From Larix kaempferi (Eukaryota; Streptophyta; Pinopsida; Pinales; Pinaceae), in the NCBI GenBank assembly GCA_027924585.1, contig BSBM01000140.1, forward strand, positions 9,667,501-9,731,500: DNA of 64,000 nt. Reading direction: 5' to 3'. The notes below the pieces were generated by a model. The model saw only the letters and a program-made list of their open reading frames with translations. It had not been told where the DNA came from and did no database searches. Below are positions 1 to 11,368 of the stretch, in pieces. A program made the translations under genes and the position numbers. Positions within the stretch are counted from its first letter, which is position 1; each line of letters opens with the position of its first letter.

Positions 1-2154
1 TGGCACAAAACTCTGCATCCCCCTGGATGGATGAACTCAAAATAAGGAGTGTCGTCAAACTTCCAGGACGATGTGATCAGAATCTCAAACAAAAAGGTGT
101 TTTCGACAATAAAACAAAGCATTCCAAAACTTAGGATAATTTCTAATATTTACAGTTTAAAGTTTAGGTTATAACCATAATTATTAGTATGGCACAATGT
201 TCAATGCTATGTGATTACATAATTCCCTGTAGGTAGGGAATAACCAGGGGAAGCGATCAAAGTGCATGATCTGATAGATTTAATATAGCAAATATTCTAA
301 AGTTTGAGATGGCATGGCACATCTTGTAGAGCTTAAACTTTGAAATGACACGAAACCAAATCACATGGGAGGGAAGGGAATGTTAGGGACCATGTGATTG
401 TATATCACAGCCTTATCAGATTTTCAATCCACATGATGATACATTGTAGTGATCACTAGTTTTGGAAGCAAGAAGGTATGACACATCATGTAATTGAAAA
501 ACTTTCAAATAGCATGATGGATTATCACACCAGTTAAAATTTTTGAGTAGCACGGATTCCACAAGAAATGTCTCATAGCATCACTTCAAAAGTTTTAATA
601 TGCACAATATCCCTTGCACCATTGACATAAGTGGAGAGCATGTGATATTTATTACATGGAAAAAAATATGTGAAATGAAGTATCAAGGGGATCTGATGGC
701 ACCACATAGGCCAAAAAGTTTCATCTCTATCGACAAATCACACATGGATTAAGATTTGAAATGATGGGATAAATTATCACGTCAAGCAAAAACTTCAAAT
801 AACCCACATCATATGCAAGGCAAGCTTTGAATCTATGAAATAGCATAGTGCATAAGTTATGAACTTCGTAATAGTTATTGTCATCACATGGTTGTTAAAG
901 TACAAATAAGAACAATGATAAAAGATGTGGTATATTGAAGTTAAATCCCAATATAATCATGACTAACACCACTAAAAGGCACATGTTCTTTTATTTTCAA
1001 CCAAAAAAATTTCCATAACCCAAAAAACACTTTGATATACAAGTAATCAAGTAAGGTGTAAACAAAAAATTACTATCAAATACCTTAGAGATAGGCAGAA
1101 AATAACAAAGGAAAATTCTAATTAGTAGAACTAAAGGAGTCTCTCCCTAGTGGTGTCACTAATTATGTTAGGGAGAAAATTTCCCAAATAATTAAGGTAA
1201 GGCTATTATAGAGCAAGGTAGAAGATAGCAATCTACTTTCATGAATCAATAAGTCATAATCAAAAGAGATACCTAGGATATGAGGGGGGAAATAAATGCA
1301 TGTGCCTAGATGGTTGTCCTTAAGCCTTCTTTGATATGCAAATTCCAATGCAAGCTTCTAAAATCTAACAATGATGCACTGACATGCACACGAGAAGAAC
1401 AACCTTCCTCAAACCTTATATTTATAATAAAATCTAATTTAATATTACTTGAATTAACTATAAATTGACTCTAACCAATCCATTAGGAACTATTGGGGGG
1501 TGGAGGGTGGAGAAGAGAGATATCCATTTATAACTAATGAGATTGACAAGCACACTTATACATGATGACTTGTTGTTGGCACCTTTCATAAATGTCATCC
1601 AGGTTTCTCTAATCCTAAGCCACTGATGACAACCTATGGAATCCAACTTCTCCCTAAGCAAAATATTCAAGAAAACTAAGGAGTTTCTACTCAAGTCCCT
1701 ATAAAGAAGTTATAACTCAAAAACAATGGTTTCCAGGACAAGAAGGTCATAGAAGCTCAAATATGATCACAGATAATTATCCAACATAAGGTTGTTATGA
1801 TGATAGTTCTCCCTTCCTCCAACATTAGGCCTCATTTTATAGTTCTATGAGATGGTTAAAGTAGTTGGTGACAATTTTAGGGAGATATAGATGTAAAATT
1901 ATAGTGAATCCCACTCAAAGACACTTAAAAATATGCACATATATTATTTTTTTCACACTTTAAAAGGTCCATATGCCTTTCTCATGAGAAACATGCATGC
2001 ACTTGCCTTACTTCAAAGGAAAGCACATGGAAGTGACAAAAGGGGATTTTTAAGTATTCTTCGAGGTGAGCAATGACTGGTAGTGACCAATATGAAGGTC
2101 GTGTGGACATAAAAGACACATAGGTGTCAAATAATGCTATAATAGGGAGGAATA
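1..2154. other. Non-coding AT-rich stretch, no gene seen
   Basis: No open frame here resembles a known protein. The first 900 bases hold loosely repeated phrases built around AAACTTTGAAAT and GATGGATTATCAC-like words at irregular spacing. Such noisy repeats are common in untranslated parts of plant LTR elements. The stretch lies on the 3' side of the minus-strand pol relic that starts at 2155, where RNase H and integrase would be expected, but I cannot read either. It may be an unrelated insertion or decayed element sequence. Confidence 0.4.
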
Positions 2155-3268
2155 TGAATTATCACTTCCACCTTAAATTGATTAACCATGATCACGTGCT
2201 TGGACACAATGAACCTGTGTAATCTCACATATATCACATAAAATATGACTTGTGAGGGTTCAAAAAAATGTTATAATGTCGACAATTTTTGAAAATAACA
2301 TGAACATGATTTGGATGGTCATCTTGTTATCTAGAGTGAGAAGCTAAGTCATTTAAATAAGCCTCAATAATGTGCTTAATATCAGGAAAAGTATAAGACA
2401 TTTCCCATTGGAATGTGGCTCTAGCATTTTTAAAACCAAACAACATCTCGTGCTAAGAAAAAGTACCCCAAAGACAGATAAAGGTTGTTTTGTACTATTA
2501 TTTGGGTCGAATATGAATCTAATTATAGTAAAAAAAACATCCATTAAAGAAAATATACCATTCTCATGGATAATCTAATCAATGAAAGTGGTGGAACGAT
2601 TGTCTTTTGGACAAGCCTCATTTAAATCCCTAAAATAAGTACAAATGAGAATAGTTCCCTATTTTTTCTCAATGGGAACAAGGTTGGATACCCATTCCAT
2701 TAAAGGTATGGGACAATGAAGCCAACATTGAGCAATTTCTCCACCTTTTCCTTTATAGTAGCTAATTTCTTTGGATTGACTAGTCATAGTTTTTATTGAA
2801 TGGGTTTGACACTATCATAAGTTTGGATCTCATGTTCAACAATCTAAGGATCAATAGAAGGCATTGCTTCATAGGACCAAGAGAAAATATCGTGAAACCC
2901 TTTGAAAAGGGAAATGTAATATTCAATTTCTTGATTATAATAGTAAGCTCTAATCATAATATTTTTAACGATGCCAAGTTTGAAGAAGATATCTATGGGT
3001 AAAAATTTTGAAATATTGGGTAGATTACCCTCCGCAAGTACATCCTATGTAAGTATGGATCATTGGTACCAATCAAGATCACCAAGACAAACAAGGCTAT
3101 CAGGGTTGACCTCCATCTTCTTGAGATATAGGAGAAAATATTATTGATGATGGATATCTTCCCAAGTTCATTAAGAACTAGATAATACTTCTAATATAGC
3201 TTCATCATAAGGCAAAACCATGTCTAGGATTTCATCATAATTAGGAGAATCAACAACCCAATATTCCA
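2155..3268 (-). pseudogene. Ty3/gypsy pol relic (reverse transcriptase)
   Basis: On the minus strand, shifting between frames, the conserved reverse-transcriptase blocks of plant Ty3/gypsy elements can be followed in order: an acidic linker near 3200, a motif like FSWSYEAMPSIDP near 2870, VNPKKLATIKEKVEKLL near 2760, VSNLVPIEKK near 2690, DLNEACPKDN near 2620, GLKNARATFQWEM near 2420, and YLND at 2348-2359 where YLDD is expected. The relic stops near 2155, just after the LNPHK block. Many stops and several frameshifts make it non-coding. RNase H, integrase, gag and LTRs are not seen next to it. Family assignment is firm; lineage is not. Confidence 0.8.
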
Positions 3269-3452
3269 TAACATGTGTGGAATAAATGCTTTACCACTTC
3301 TCATATATAAAGATGGTAATAAGAGAATTTATTACATGATGCATGTGGGATAACTTCATTTTATAATATTAGAGTTATTTATGCATTCTTTGATAGATAT
3401 GATCATTATGCAACCAACAACACCACACAAGTCATCATTACATATTCCAACA
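3269..3452 (-). repeat. LTR 5' fragment, minus orientation (same family as 4735-5294)
   Basis: The reverse complement begins TGTTGGAATATG and matches roughly the first 180 bases of the LTR at 4735-5294. Immediately outside, at 3453-3465, the minus strand reads as a purine tract (ATTAAGGGGTG), as expected just upstream of a 3' LTR. It ends abruptly against the gypsy pol relic. Confidence 0.6.
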
Positions 3453-3594
3453 CACCCCTTAATGATGACTAGGGAGAAGGAATACAAATGATGGAATATG
3501 GAATTACATTAACATCCCCCTTGATGACAACTTCCAAAATTCACAAGAATATGCGAATAAGAACACTCTTCGCCTCATGGATTTGATGAAGATA

Positions 3595-3765
3595 ATTGTT
3601 ATAATATTGAGAAATATGCAACAAACATACAACAATATATTTACCAACAAGTAAATCAATAGCACAAATATACTAGTCTAGCCTTCTATCCATACAAACA
3701 CAATATAATAAAAGTAGTAAGTAAGAGACAAGAGGAAAGAAATGATACGTCGGATTTAAATGGTA
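3595..3765 (-). repeat. LTR 3'-end fragment, minus orientation
   Basis: This segment is the inverted counterpart of about 5140-5294, the end of the full LTR. Shared words include the stretch around ACAACAATAT and ACCAACAAGTAAATCAATAG. Together with 3269-3452 and 5295-5486 it shows that several pieces of one LTR family have landed here in opposite orientations. Confidence 0.55.
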
Positions 3766-4161
3766 AAAATCAATTTCATATATCATGTCATGATTGTTCC
3801 TTGTCATTATGGACTTATCATGTTCATTATAAGCTTTACCTTTGGAAGTTATTTTGTGCATATTAGCTCTTTGTTTACTTCACTTTCTCCATAGGGGTAT
3901 TTGTGGAGAGTTGTGGGACAATTGTTTCTGTCATTCCTTCCTATATTAAGCATATTGATGTTGATATATTTGTGCATTCAGCGTTGTTCCTCTTCACATC
4001 TTATCCTTGACAGCGTCAAAGTTGATACCGTTTTCCACTTTATCCAAGATGGTTGAAGTTGTAATTAAGAAGGAATGTAATGTAATAAAATACCATATAA
4101 TATCACCTTCTTCCAATTATAATGTAACGAAATGGACCATCTTCTATTATAAAGTCATGAT
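3766..4161. other. Internal or spacer sequence without a recognisable gene
   Basis: No recognisable domain on either strand. It leads into the tandem repeats that precede the PPT and LTR at 4735, so it is probably the 3' untranslated internal region of that element. Confidence 0.35.
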
Positions 4162-4570
4162 GATTGTCTACTGGACACATGTTTCGATGAATAGACCATC
4201 TGAGGGTCATGTATTCACAATGTAAGCTTCAATAGAGTTCTTTGGTTATGAAGATTGTCTGCTGGAAAAATTTCGATGTATAGATCATCTGGGGTTCTTT
4301 TATTTGTAATGAGGTCTACTGCAGAATTATTGCATCTTTCATATTGGTTGTAAAGACTTCCTGCATGACACATTTCCGATTTATAGGACCATTTGGGGTT
4401 CTTGTATTCATTATGAAGTCTATTGCAGATTTCTTTCAGCTATCAATTAGGTTATGGTTGTGATGATTGTATGCTTACCACATTTTCTTTTATATTGGCC
4501 ATCTAAGGTTTATGTACACTATTGTGGTGTTCTGCAAGAGTTCATCATACAACTTGGTTCTGGTGCAATT
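4162..4570 (+). repeat. Diverged tandem repeat, about 91-110 bp units, four copies
   Basis: Units start near 4162, 4253, 4355 and 4465, each opening with GATTGTCT-like sequence. In the first three this is followed by an ATTTC(G)AT...TAGA(C)CATCTG block and then GGGTTC or GTTCTT phrases. The period grows from 91 to 110 bp across the array. It lies just upstream of the PPT and LTR at 4735 on the same strand, so it is probably a 3' untranslated repeat of that retroelement. Confidence 0.6.
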
Positions 4571-4734
4571 TCATGATTCGATGAGAAGAAGTTTTTATCT
4601 TTATCAAATCCATAAGGTTAAGTGTCATCAAGGGGAATTCTACAAGTTTTCATCAAGTGGATGTCAATGTAATGTCATCTTCCTCCATTTGTATTATTTT
4701 TCCCTAGTCATCATTAAGGAGGAGTGTTGGAATA

Positions 4735-5294
4735 TGTAATGATGGCTTGTGTGTTGTTATTGATTGTGTAATGATCACATCTATCAAAGAAGGCATAAAT
4801 AACTATAATATTATAAAATGGATCTATCCCACATACATCATATAATAAATTCTCTTATTACCATTCTTTATATAAGAGAAGTGGTAAAGAATTTATCCCA
4901 GTACATGTGTTATCGGATGTAAATATTCCATTCCTCTAGCTATATATTAGAGGTGAAGGAGAGCCTTTGGGGTATGTTGTGGAAATACACATAATTGTGA
5001 CATGAAATGATTATGGGGTGTGATGTGATGCTTATGTGAGGATGCCATGGATTGTACGATGGATATTTTTGAAGAATAAAGAAGAGCATACCTTCTCGTG
5101 GATGTTTCCCCATTTGGGGTTTTACCACAAAATTCAAAATTTCCAATGTATCATTTCATTTATCTTGACTCTTACTACTTTGATTATATGGTGTTTGTAT
5201 CAATAGAAGTCTATACTAGCAGATTCTTGCTATTGATTTACTTGTTGGTAAAAATATTGTTGTATGTTTACTGCATATTCTCAATATTCTAACA
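4735..5294 (+). repeat. Full-length LTR (560 bp), plus strand
   Basis: It starts TGTTGGAATATG and ends CAATATTCTAACA, giving the canonical TG...CA ends. A purine tract (TAAGGAGGAG) at 4725-4734 abuts its start, so it is the 3' LTR of a plus-strand element whose internal region extends left through the tandem repeats. No matching 5' LTR with a primer site is seen, so the element is truncated on the left. Confidence 0.6.
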
Positions 5295-5486
5295 CATATG
5301 ATAACACATGTGGGATAAATGCTTTACTACTTCTCTTATATAAAGAATATTAATAAGAGAATTTATTACATGATGCATGTGGGATAACTCCATTTTATAA
5401 TACTAGAGTTATTTATAACTTATTCGATAGATATGATCATTACACAACCAACAACACCACACAAGTCATCATTACATATTCCAACA
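5295..5486 (-). repeat. Inverted LTR fragment abutting the full LTR
   Basis: The reverse complement begins TGTTGGAATATG at 5486 and matches the first 190 bp or so of the 4735 LTR. It is joined directly to that LTR's last base, forming a partial palindrome. A purine tract (TTAAGGAAGAG on the minus strand) follows outside it at 5487-5498. It runs up to the copia target site at 5569. Confidence 0.55.
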
Positions 5487-5573
5487 CTCTTCCTTAATGA
5501 TGACTAGGGAGAAGGAATACAAGTGGAGGAAGATGGAATGATATTAACATACATGTCCCTCATACACATGAAT

Positions 5574-6031
5574 TGTTCAGGTACACAGGGTACTACCAAA
5601 GGACCAAACACCAAGAGCAACCACTTCACACAAACAGATCACAGATCAACACATCGATTTTTTGATGTGGTTTAAATCCTCTTGAGGGAAACACTCCATG
5701 GCTCCGGCCAAATAGCTTCTACGAGACAATTTATTATGCAAAGAAAGAAAGTTACAAATGAGCTTCTCATAATCGATCAACTAAACAATGACCCTCCATG
5801 CTCTTTAAATAGAGATCATGGACCAATCGGGTGTTAAGCCACAGATCAAGGTTAGGTTTGATCTAAGAGAAGTTGAGCCGTCGGATCACTCTATGTCAGG
5901 AACATATCGTGACCGTCGGATTAAGTATTTACAAATGCATACTAATGCATACTAAAGAAACACACTATCCCTAACGGATATATTACACAAGTTGATCTTA
6001 ACTAACTCCTAAGTGTCTAAATATCCTAACA
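5574..6031 (-). repeat. Copia 3' LTR
   Basis: 458 bp, TG...CA ends, followed internally by the polypurine tract. It is the same length as the LTR at 11369-11826. Most differences are transitions. Confidence 0.95.
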
Positions 6032-6041
6032 TCCCCCCTTA
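6032..6041 (-). promoter_or_regulatory. Polypurine tract (plus-strand primer)
   Basis: The minus strand reads TAAGGGGGGA directly before the 3' LTR. In LTR elements this tract resists RNase H and primes second-strand synthesis. Confidence 0.85.
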
Positions 6042-6112
6042 AGAACAACTTGGGATAGGATTGAAGGATTACAAAAGTGACACTATTAGGAGAAGGAAGA
6101 AGGCATTAGAGC

Positions 6113-6652
6113 CTATCCCCCCTTAATGACAAGTTCCTGAACTCTTAACATAGATCGAAGTTTAGAAAACTTCGCTTCTGTAAGAGACTTGGTGAAGATG
6201 TCTGCAACTTGATCATCTGTAGGGAAAAAGAGCACTTCAAGAACACGATCATGAACAATATTTCTGATGAAGTGCATATGTAGCTCAATGTGTTTGCTGC
6301 GTTGATGTAGAACTGGATATTTGGCAAGCTTGATGGCACTTTGATTGTCGCACCAAAGTGGAGTAGGCTGCTGCTGCTTGAATCCAAACTCTGAAAGGAT
6401 CTGTCGAAGCCATAAAGCTTCCTTACTGGCATTAACTGCTGCTCGATATTCTGCCTCTGCTGAAGAAAGAGCAAGAGCTTGTTGTTTCTTACAAGCCCAA
6501 GTAATAGGTCCAGATCCCAGACTGAAAACATAACCTGCAGTAGACTTTCGATCATCAGGATCGTCGGCCCAATCTGAATCAGTTAAACCAACCAACAAAG
6601 GTTCCAACCCTGTACTATAATGAATCCCAAACTGAACTGTACCTCGAATATA
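6113..6652 (-). pseudogene. Copia RNase H domain (end of pol)
   Basis: The frame encodes the copia RNase H: a first catalytic block around SDSDWADDPDDRKSTAGY, then SSAEAEYRAA and CDNQSAIKLAKYP, then a closing HIELHMHFIRN block. It is in the same frame as the RT end upstream but separated from it by a TGA at 6653-6655, in a context where related elements have an arginine codon (CGA). The domain itself is otherwise uninterrupted. It would degrade the RNA strand of the RNA-DNA hybrid in the particle. Confidence 0.9.
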
Positions 6653-7021
6653 TCAAAGTATTCTTTTAGCTGCTTTCCAGTGACTTTCATGAGGTGTATG
6701 CATATAACGGGCAACACGACCAATGGTAAAGGAAAGGTCAGGACGGGAATGAGTCAAGTATAATAGACTACCAACAAGCTGACGATACAAGGTGGCATCG
6801 ACTTCAAGTGAAGTACAAGTGGCAGAAATTTTGACTCCAGACTGGAAGGGAGAAGGGGCTGGTGTACAATCTTCCATGTGAAAGCGACGAAGAAGGTCAC
6901 AATCATACTTAGAGTGAGAAAGAAATATTCCTTCTTTGGTTTGCAAGACTTGGAGACCAAGAAAATAATGCAAATGTCCTAAGTCTGACATTTCAAAATT
7001 TTGTTTAAGACTGGATTTCAC
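6653..7021 (-). pseudogene. Copia reverse transcriptase, C-terminal part
   Basis: The frame carries the copia RT connection region: FEMSDLGHLHYFLGLQV, a PAPSPFQSGVKI-like block, and DATLYRQLVGSLLYL. It is in frame with the RT core upstream, from which a TAG at 7034-7036 divides it, and ends at the TGA at 6653-6655. There is no real start codon, because this is simply the middle of one polyprotein cut by nonsense mutations. Confidence 0.9.
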
Positions 7022-7033
7022 ATGGGTTATAAG

Positions 7034-8734
7034 CTAAGGGTCACTACCAGTAAGAATAAGGTAATCAACATATAGAACAAGTATGATGAGATGGTTTCCT
7101 ACTTTCTTGGTATAGACATTGGGGTCAGAATGGCATCTAGAAAAACCAGTGTCAAGGAGAAAGCTATCCATTTTGGCAAACCAAGCTCTAGGAGCTTGCT
7201 TAAGGCCATATAAGGATTTCTTAAGGCGACAGACAAGGCTAGAGTTATTCTGAACATAGCCAGGAGCTTGTTCCATGTAAATTTCCTCCCGTAAGTCACC
7301 ATGTAAGAAGGCAGACTTGACATCCATTTGATGGACTTCCCAGTTGTGTAAGGCTGCAAGGGAAAGAACAAGGCGGATGGAGTTCACTTTTGCGACGGGA
7401 GCAAAGGTTTCATTGTAGTCAATCCCTTCAACTTGGGAAAAACCTTTGGCAACTAACCTTGCCTTAAGTCTTTCAACACTTCCATCTGATGCATACTTAG
7501 TTATGTAGACCCATTTACATCTGACAAATTTTCTTGCTTTTGGAAGAGGTACAAGATCCCAAGTATCATTCGCCATTAAGGAACGATATTCTTCATCCAT
7601 GGCTGCATCCCAATCTGGATTTCCTGAAGCTTCTGCAAAAGTTTCTGGATCATGATTCTCGGAAACTTGAGCCAAAAGAGAAGAGGCTCTCTGAAACTGA
7701 GAACGTGTTCGACGTTGATATCTAGGATCATCGGCAATATCACCAGCTGCTTCACATGTTGAACGGACCCATCGAGGAAGCACTTGTGCTGGTGCAAATG
7801 GAGGAACATGAGCAGGCGGAGGTGGATTGTCATCCTCACTATCATTATCAGAAACTGGAGTTGGAAACCTGTCAAGGAAGTTGAAAGAAGAAGAAGAAGG
7901 TACAAACGCCAAATCAGGCTCGCAGGCCAAAGATGGCACAATCACCGAGTTAGGCTCGCAGGCCAAGAGATTTTCATCAAATTTAACATCTCTTCTAATG
8001 ATTATATCATGAGAATGTGGTTGAAGAAGTCTATAACCTTTTACATCTTCAGAATATCCAACAAATATGCACTTTTCACTTTTAGGCTGCAATGCTTTCC
8101 GTTTTTCATCCGGAATGTGAGCCCATGCTTCACTACCAAACACATGGAAGTGACTTACATCAGGTTTAGTTTTACTCCATGCTTCTTCCGGTGTTATACC
8201 TTGTAATGCTTTATTGGGGGTGCGATTAACTATGTAATTTGCACAATTAATGGCTTTAGCCCAAAATTGAAGACTTAGTCCCTTAGATTGGATCATACAA
8301 TTAGCCATTTCTTTTAAAGTGCGGTTCTTCCGCTCAGCTACACCATTTTGTTGTGGTGTATATGGAACAGTGTGCTGTTGTTGGATGCCTTGTTCAGTGC
8401 AGAAAGTAGTGAACTTATTGTTAACATATTCTACTCCATTGTCAGATCTTAACTTAATAATTTGATGACTAGATTGTTTTTCAACAAGGGCCTTGTAGGC
8501 CAAGAACATGTTAAATACTTCGCTCTTAAGTTTTAGGAAATAAACCCAAGTGTCTCTGGTGTAATCATTGATGAAAGTTAAGAAATATTTGAAACCAGAA
8601 AAAGGAAGCAGATGGAAGAGGACCACACAAGTCACTATGCACAAGATCCAAGGGAACCGAGGCGTGCCAAGAGGCACGTTTGTCAAAACTGTCCCGATGA
8701 TGTTTTCCGAGTACACAACTGGAGCAAACACCAT
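7034..8734 (-). pseudogene. Copia integrase and reverse transcriptase core
   Basis: From the N-terminal end it carries the integrase core (FINDYTRDTW, then the second aspartate in LRSDNGVEYVNN and the glutamate in PQQNGVAERKNRTL), the linker with RTRSQFQ, and the RT fingers and palm (RLVAKGFSQVEGIDYNETFA, MDVKSAFLHGDL). The active-site box reads YVDY at 7061-7072 where YVDD is required, removing a catalytic aspartate. It is out of frame with the gag-protease frame, because of a 1-nt change in a run of five A (plus strand) near 8601-8612, and ends in TAG at 7034-7036. Confidence 0.92.
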
Positions 8735-10193
8735 CCCTGCAAGATACCATCGGAAGACCTGTCACCATATTTTCTTTACATAGTTGTTGCAATGAGCGAT
8801 AATTTAAGTGACCAAATCGCTCATGCCAAAGTTTGCTCAAGTTATCACTATGAGCAACAAAAACTAAAGGGAAAGGTGATGACCCAAATTTGTTAAACTT
8901 ATACAACCTGGTAATATCATCAACAATTCCGGTAGCTAGGACCTGTTGAGGATCTTTAAAATCCTTGATTACAACTTGGTGAGCTGAAAAGGTCACAGTT
9001 TTACCTTCACCAGAATGAGTGATCTGATAGACTGATAACAAATTGCAGAAAATTATTGGAACACATATTACATCACTAAAATGACCATTATCTACTGGAA
9101 CTGTTCCAGCTCCTACAACACTTAGAGATCTATCATCACCAACAAATATTTGTTTGGTGTTACATTCATGCATAGTAGAAAAGATGGCTTGATCCTTAGC
9201 CATATGATAAGATGCTCCAGAATCAATGAGCCATTCATTTGAAGTAGAAGAAGAAGATGCATTATAAGAATAACCAGAAGCACAAAGTGCATGTCCATGA
9301 GAGGCAGATTCTGAAGATGAATCTAGGTTGATGTGGTGCTTCTTCATTGCTGCTTCCAAGGCTGCCATCTTCTTGAAACACTTAGATTCATCATGATTAT
9401 CTTTCCCGCAATAGTTGCAATGACGCTCAGTATTCTTGCCTTTTGGCTTGGATCCTTTGTCATTTTTTAAAGAAGGAGCTGACTGAGAGGGTTTTGGACC
9501 CTTGTTTGACTTATTATTGCAAAAATTTTGTTTCTTGGGAGGCTTGGACTTTTCTTTCTGTTGGGACAATAAGGCTTTCCCAGATGTATCTGCATTGTTG
9601 ATTATTCCAAGATGAATGAGTTTATCTTGTTCTCTAATCAAGGAATCACAAAAGGATTCAAGACTAGGCTCTTGATAGCTAGCTGCATTCAAGGATGCTT
9701 TCATGGAGTAAAATGTAGATACAAAACCAGAATATGCAGGTCCAAGTTTGGAAAGAATATGATAAATGCATTGTTTGTCTTCCCTCTCCATCTTACATTC
9801 TGCACATAAGAGTTTAAGAGTTTTGTACTTAGATAAATAATCTTGAATGCATGAAAAGTCACTTGGATTTAAAAAAATCAACTCATTTTCGAGTTGGTGA
9901 CCTCGAATTTCATTGTGTTTACCAAACACAGATTCCAACTTGTCCCAAGCAGCATTAGGTTCATCAATTCCAGATATGTGGAATCGCAAATCAGTAGAGA
10001 TTGACATCCCAATCAATCCACGAGCTTCATCACATCTATTTTCCCATTTTATTTTCTTATCATCATCAGTGGGTTCTTTTTCTTTCCCTGAGGTAATTCT
10101 AAAAAGTCCCCTACTTCATCGAACATCCTCCATACGAGATTTCCATGAGAAATAGTTGGAACTGTTAAGTAGAATATCACAAGGGGCGGCCAT
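8565..10193 (-). pseudogene. Copia gag, protease and integrase zinc-binding region
   Basis: The likely start is the ATG at 10191-10193 (MAAPCDILL). The frame meets a TGA at 10116-10118 and is then open to 8565. Domains in order: gag core with WDKLESVFGKHNEIRG, a CCHC knuckle (CNYCGKDNHDESKC) near 9375-9425, the aspartic protease motif WLIDSGASYHM, the pre-integrase HHCC finger (LWHERFGHLN and CSSCVLGKHH), and the first integrase aspartate in DLVHSDLCGP. The frame is then lost to a homopolymer frameshift near 8601-8612. Gag forms the particle and the knuckle binds template RNA. Confidence 0.92.
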
Positions 10194-11356
10194 ATTTGTA
10201 AATTAATGGCTGTAAAAGTAGAAACCAATAGTCTGGATGTGAAGAGATCGAAAAAATAGGCGGTTTAAAAAAAAACGGCACTGAAAACTGACTCTGTATG
10301 ATGAAGTTATGCTTGAACAAAGAAACTGTTGAAGATGTCCCCAATAGTGACGTGGCAGCTAGAGAATGTCCAGCAAAAAAAATAACCCCCCTCTTCCCAA
10401 TATGAACCTTTTGACAATCACTTTACAAGAAAGTTGCTTTAAGTGAACCACTTTTGTAAAATAAGTGATTTCACTTTTACAATGATATTACTTTTAAATA
10501 GTACAACAATAAAAAAAACTTAAGTGACTCACTTGTATTTTTATTTTTTATTATTATTTAAGTGAGAAGTTTTTTTTAATTATTTAAGTGAGATGCACTT
10601 TTACAATAAAATAACTTGAAAATAGAAATTGCATGTATTTTTTCTTTTAAAAGTAACTTCCTAAGACTTGAACTCAAGACCTATTAAGGAATAAAGCAAC
10701 TTTGAACCAAGTGAGCTAGATTAAAATGTATGTAAAATATGGGAATGAGGAAGCATTTTTTTTTTTAACTTTTCTTGCTCGGTTTGCGTGCTTGCCCTTT
10801 TTCTTGCAAAACAAACCGCAAATCGAAACAAAAAAACTTTTCCACACTTGTGGAGTTAGATCTTGTTAGCTTGCCCGAAAAGTCTACAATTTCTCTCTGT
10901 TTCTGATTTGCCGAGATCGCGCAAGGTGCACGGCAAAGAGCATACGCAGCTGAGAAAAACCCTTTCCCTTTCTGTTTCAGATTTGCTGAGATCGCTCAAG
11001 GTGCACGGCAAAGAGTATACACAGACGGGAAAGCAACAATCTGAACCCAAAAAAAATCTAACAGTAAAAAAATGATGAAATATGAGATTTTTTTTCCTTT
11101 TTAAAAAAAGAAAATAAAAAAATGCGTCACTGTAACATTATACCTTCAGATCTGATGAAATACGCGTTTCTGGAGCAACTGGGAACCGTTTTCGATCAAA
11201 CAAAAACTATTTCCCAATGGAAACAATGCTCCGGACGCAATGGACCACCTCCCACAGCCCAAAAATGCACAGACATACCAGAACTAGAAACCCTTTCGAG
11301 TTTCAGCAAGAGCAGTTCAAGATCTAGATCATAACCGGAAGCGACACTTCATAAAA
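10194..11356 (-). other. Copia 5' untranslated leader
   Basis: This is 1.16 kb between primer site and gag start, with no coding frame. It contains many AAGTGA/TCACTT words (10440-10640), a poly-A/T rich part, and a 75-bp tandem duplication at 10891-11040. The length is large for a copia leader. Confidence 0.7.
10891..11040 (-). repeat. 75-bp tandem duplication in the copia leader
   Basis: Two copies (about 10891-10965 and 10966-11040) share a core of GAGATCGC and CAAGGTGCACGGCAAAGAG. They differ at several positions, so the duplication is older than the last insertion or has drifted since. Confidence 0.8.
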
Positions 11357-11368
11357 GCTCTGATACCA
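11357..11368 (-). promoter_or_regulatory. Primer binding site (tRNA-iMet type)
   Basis: The minus strand reads TGGTATCAGAGC immediately next to the 5' LTR, the classic plant copia site complementary to initiator methionine tRNA. Confidence 0.9.

Noticed and set aside
5098-5292. 64-codon plus frame within the LTR at 4735
   Set aside because: F/Y/L-rich reading of T-rich LTR sequence; not conserved as a frame in the sister fragments.
7576-7941. Open frames opposite or beside the copia pol (e.g. 121 and 140 codons)
   Set aside because: They are out-of-phase readings of the conserved pol sequence.
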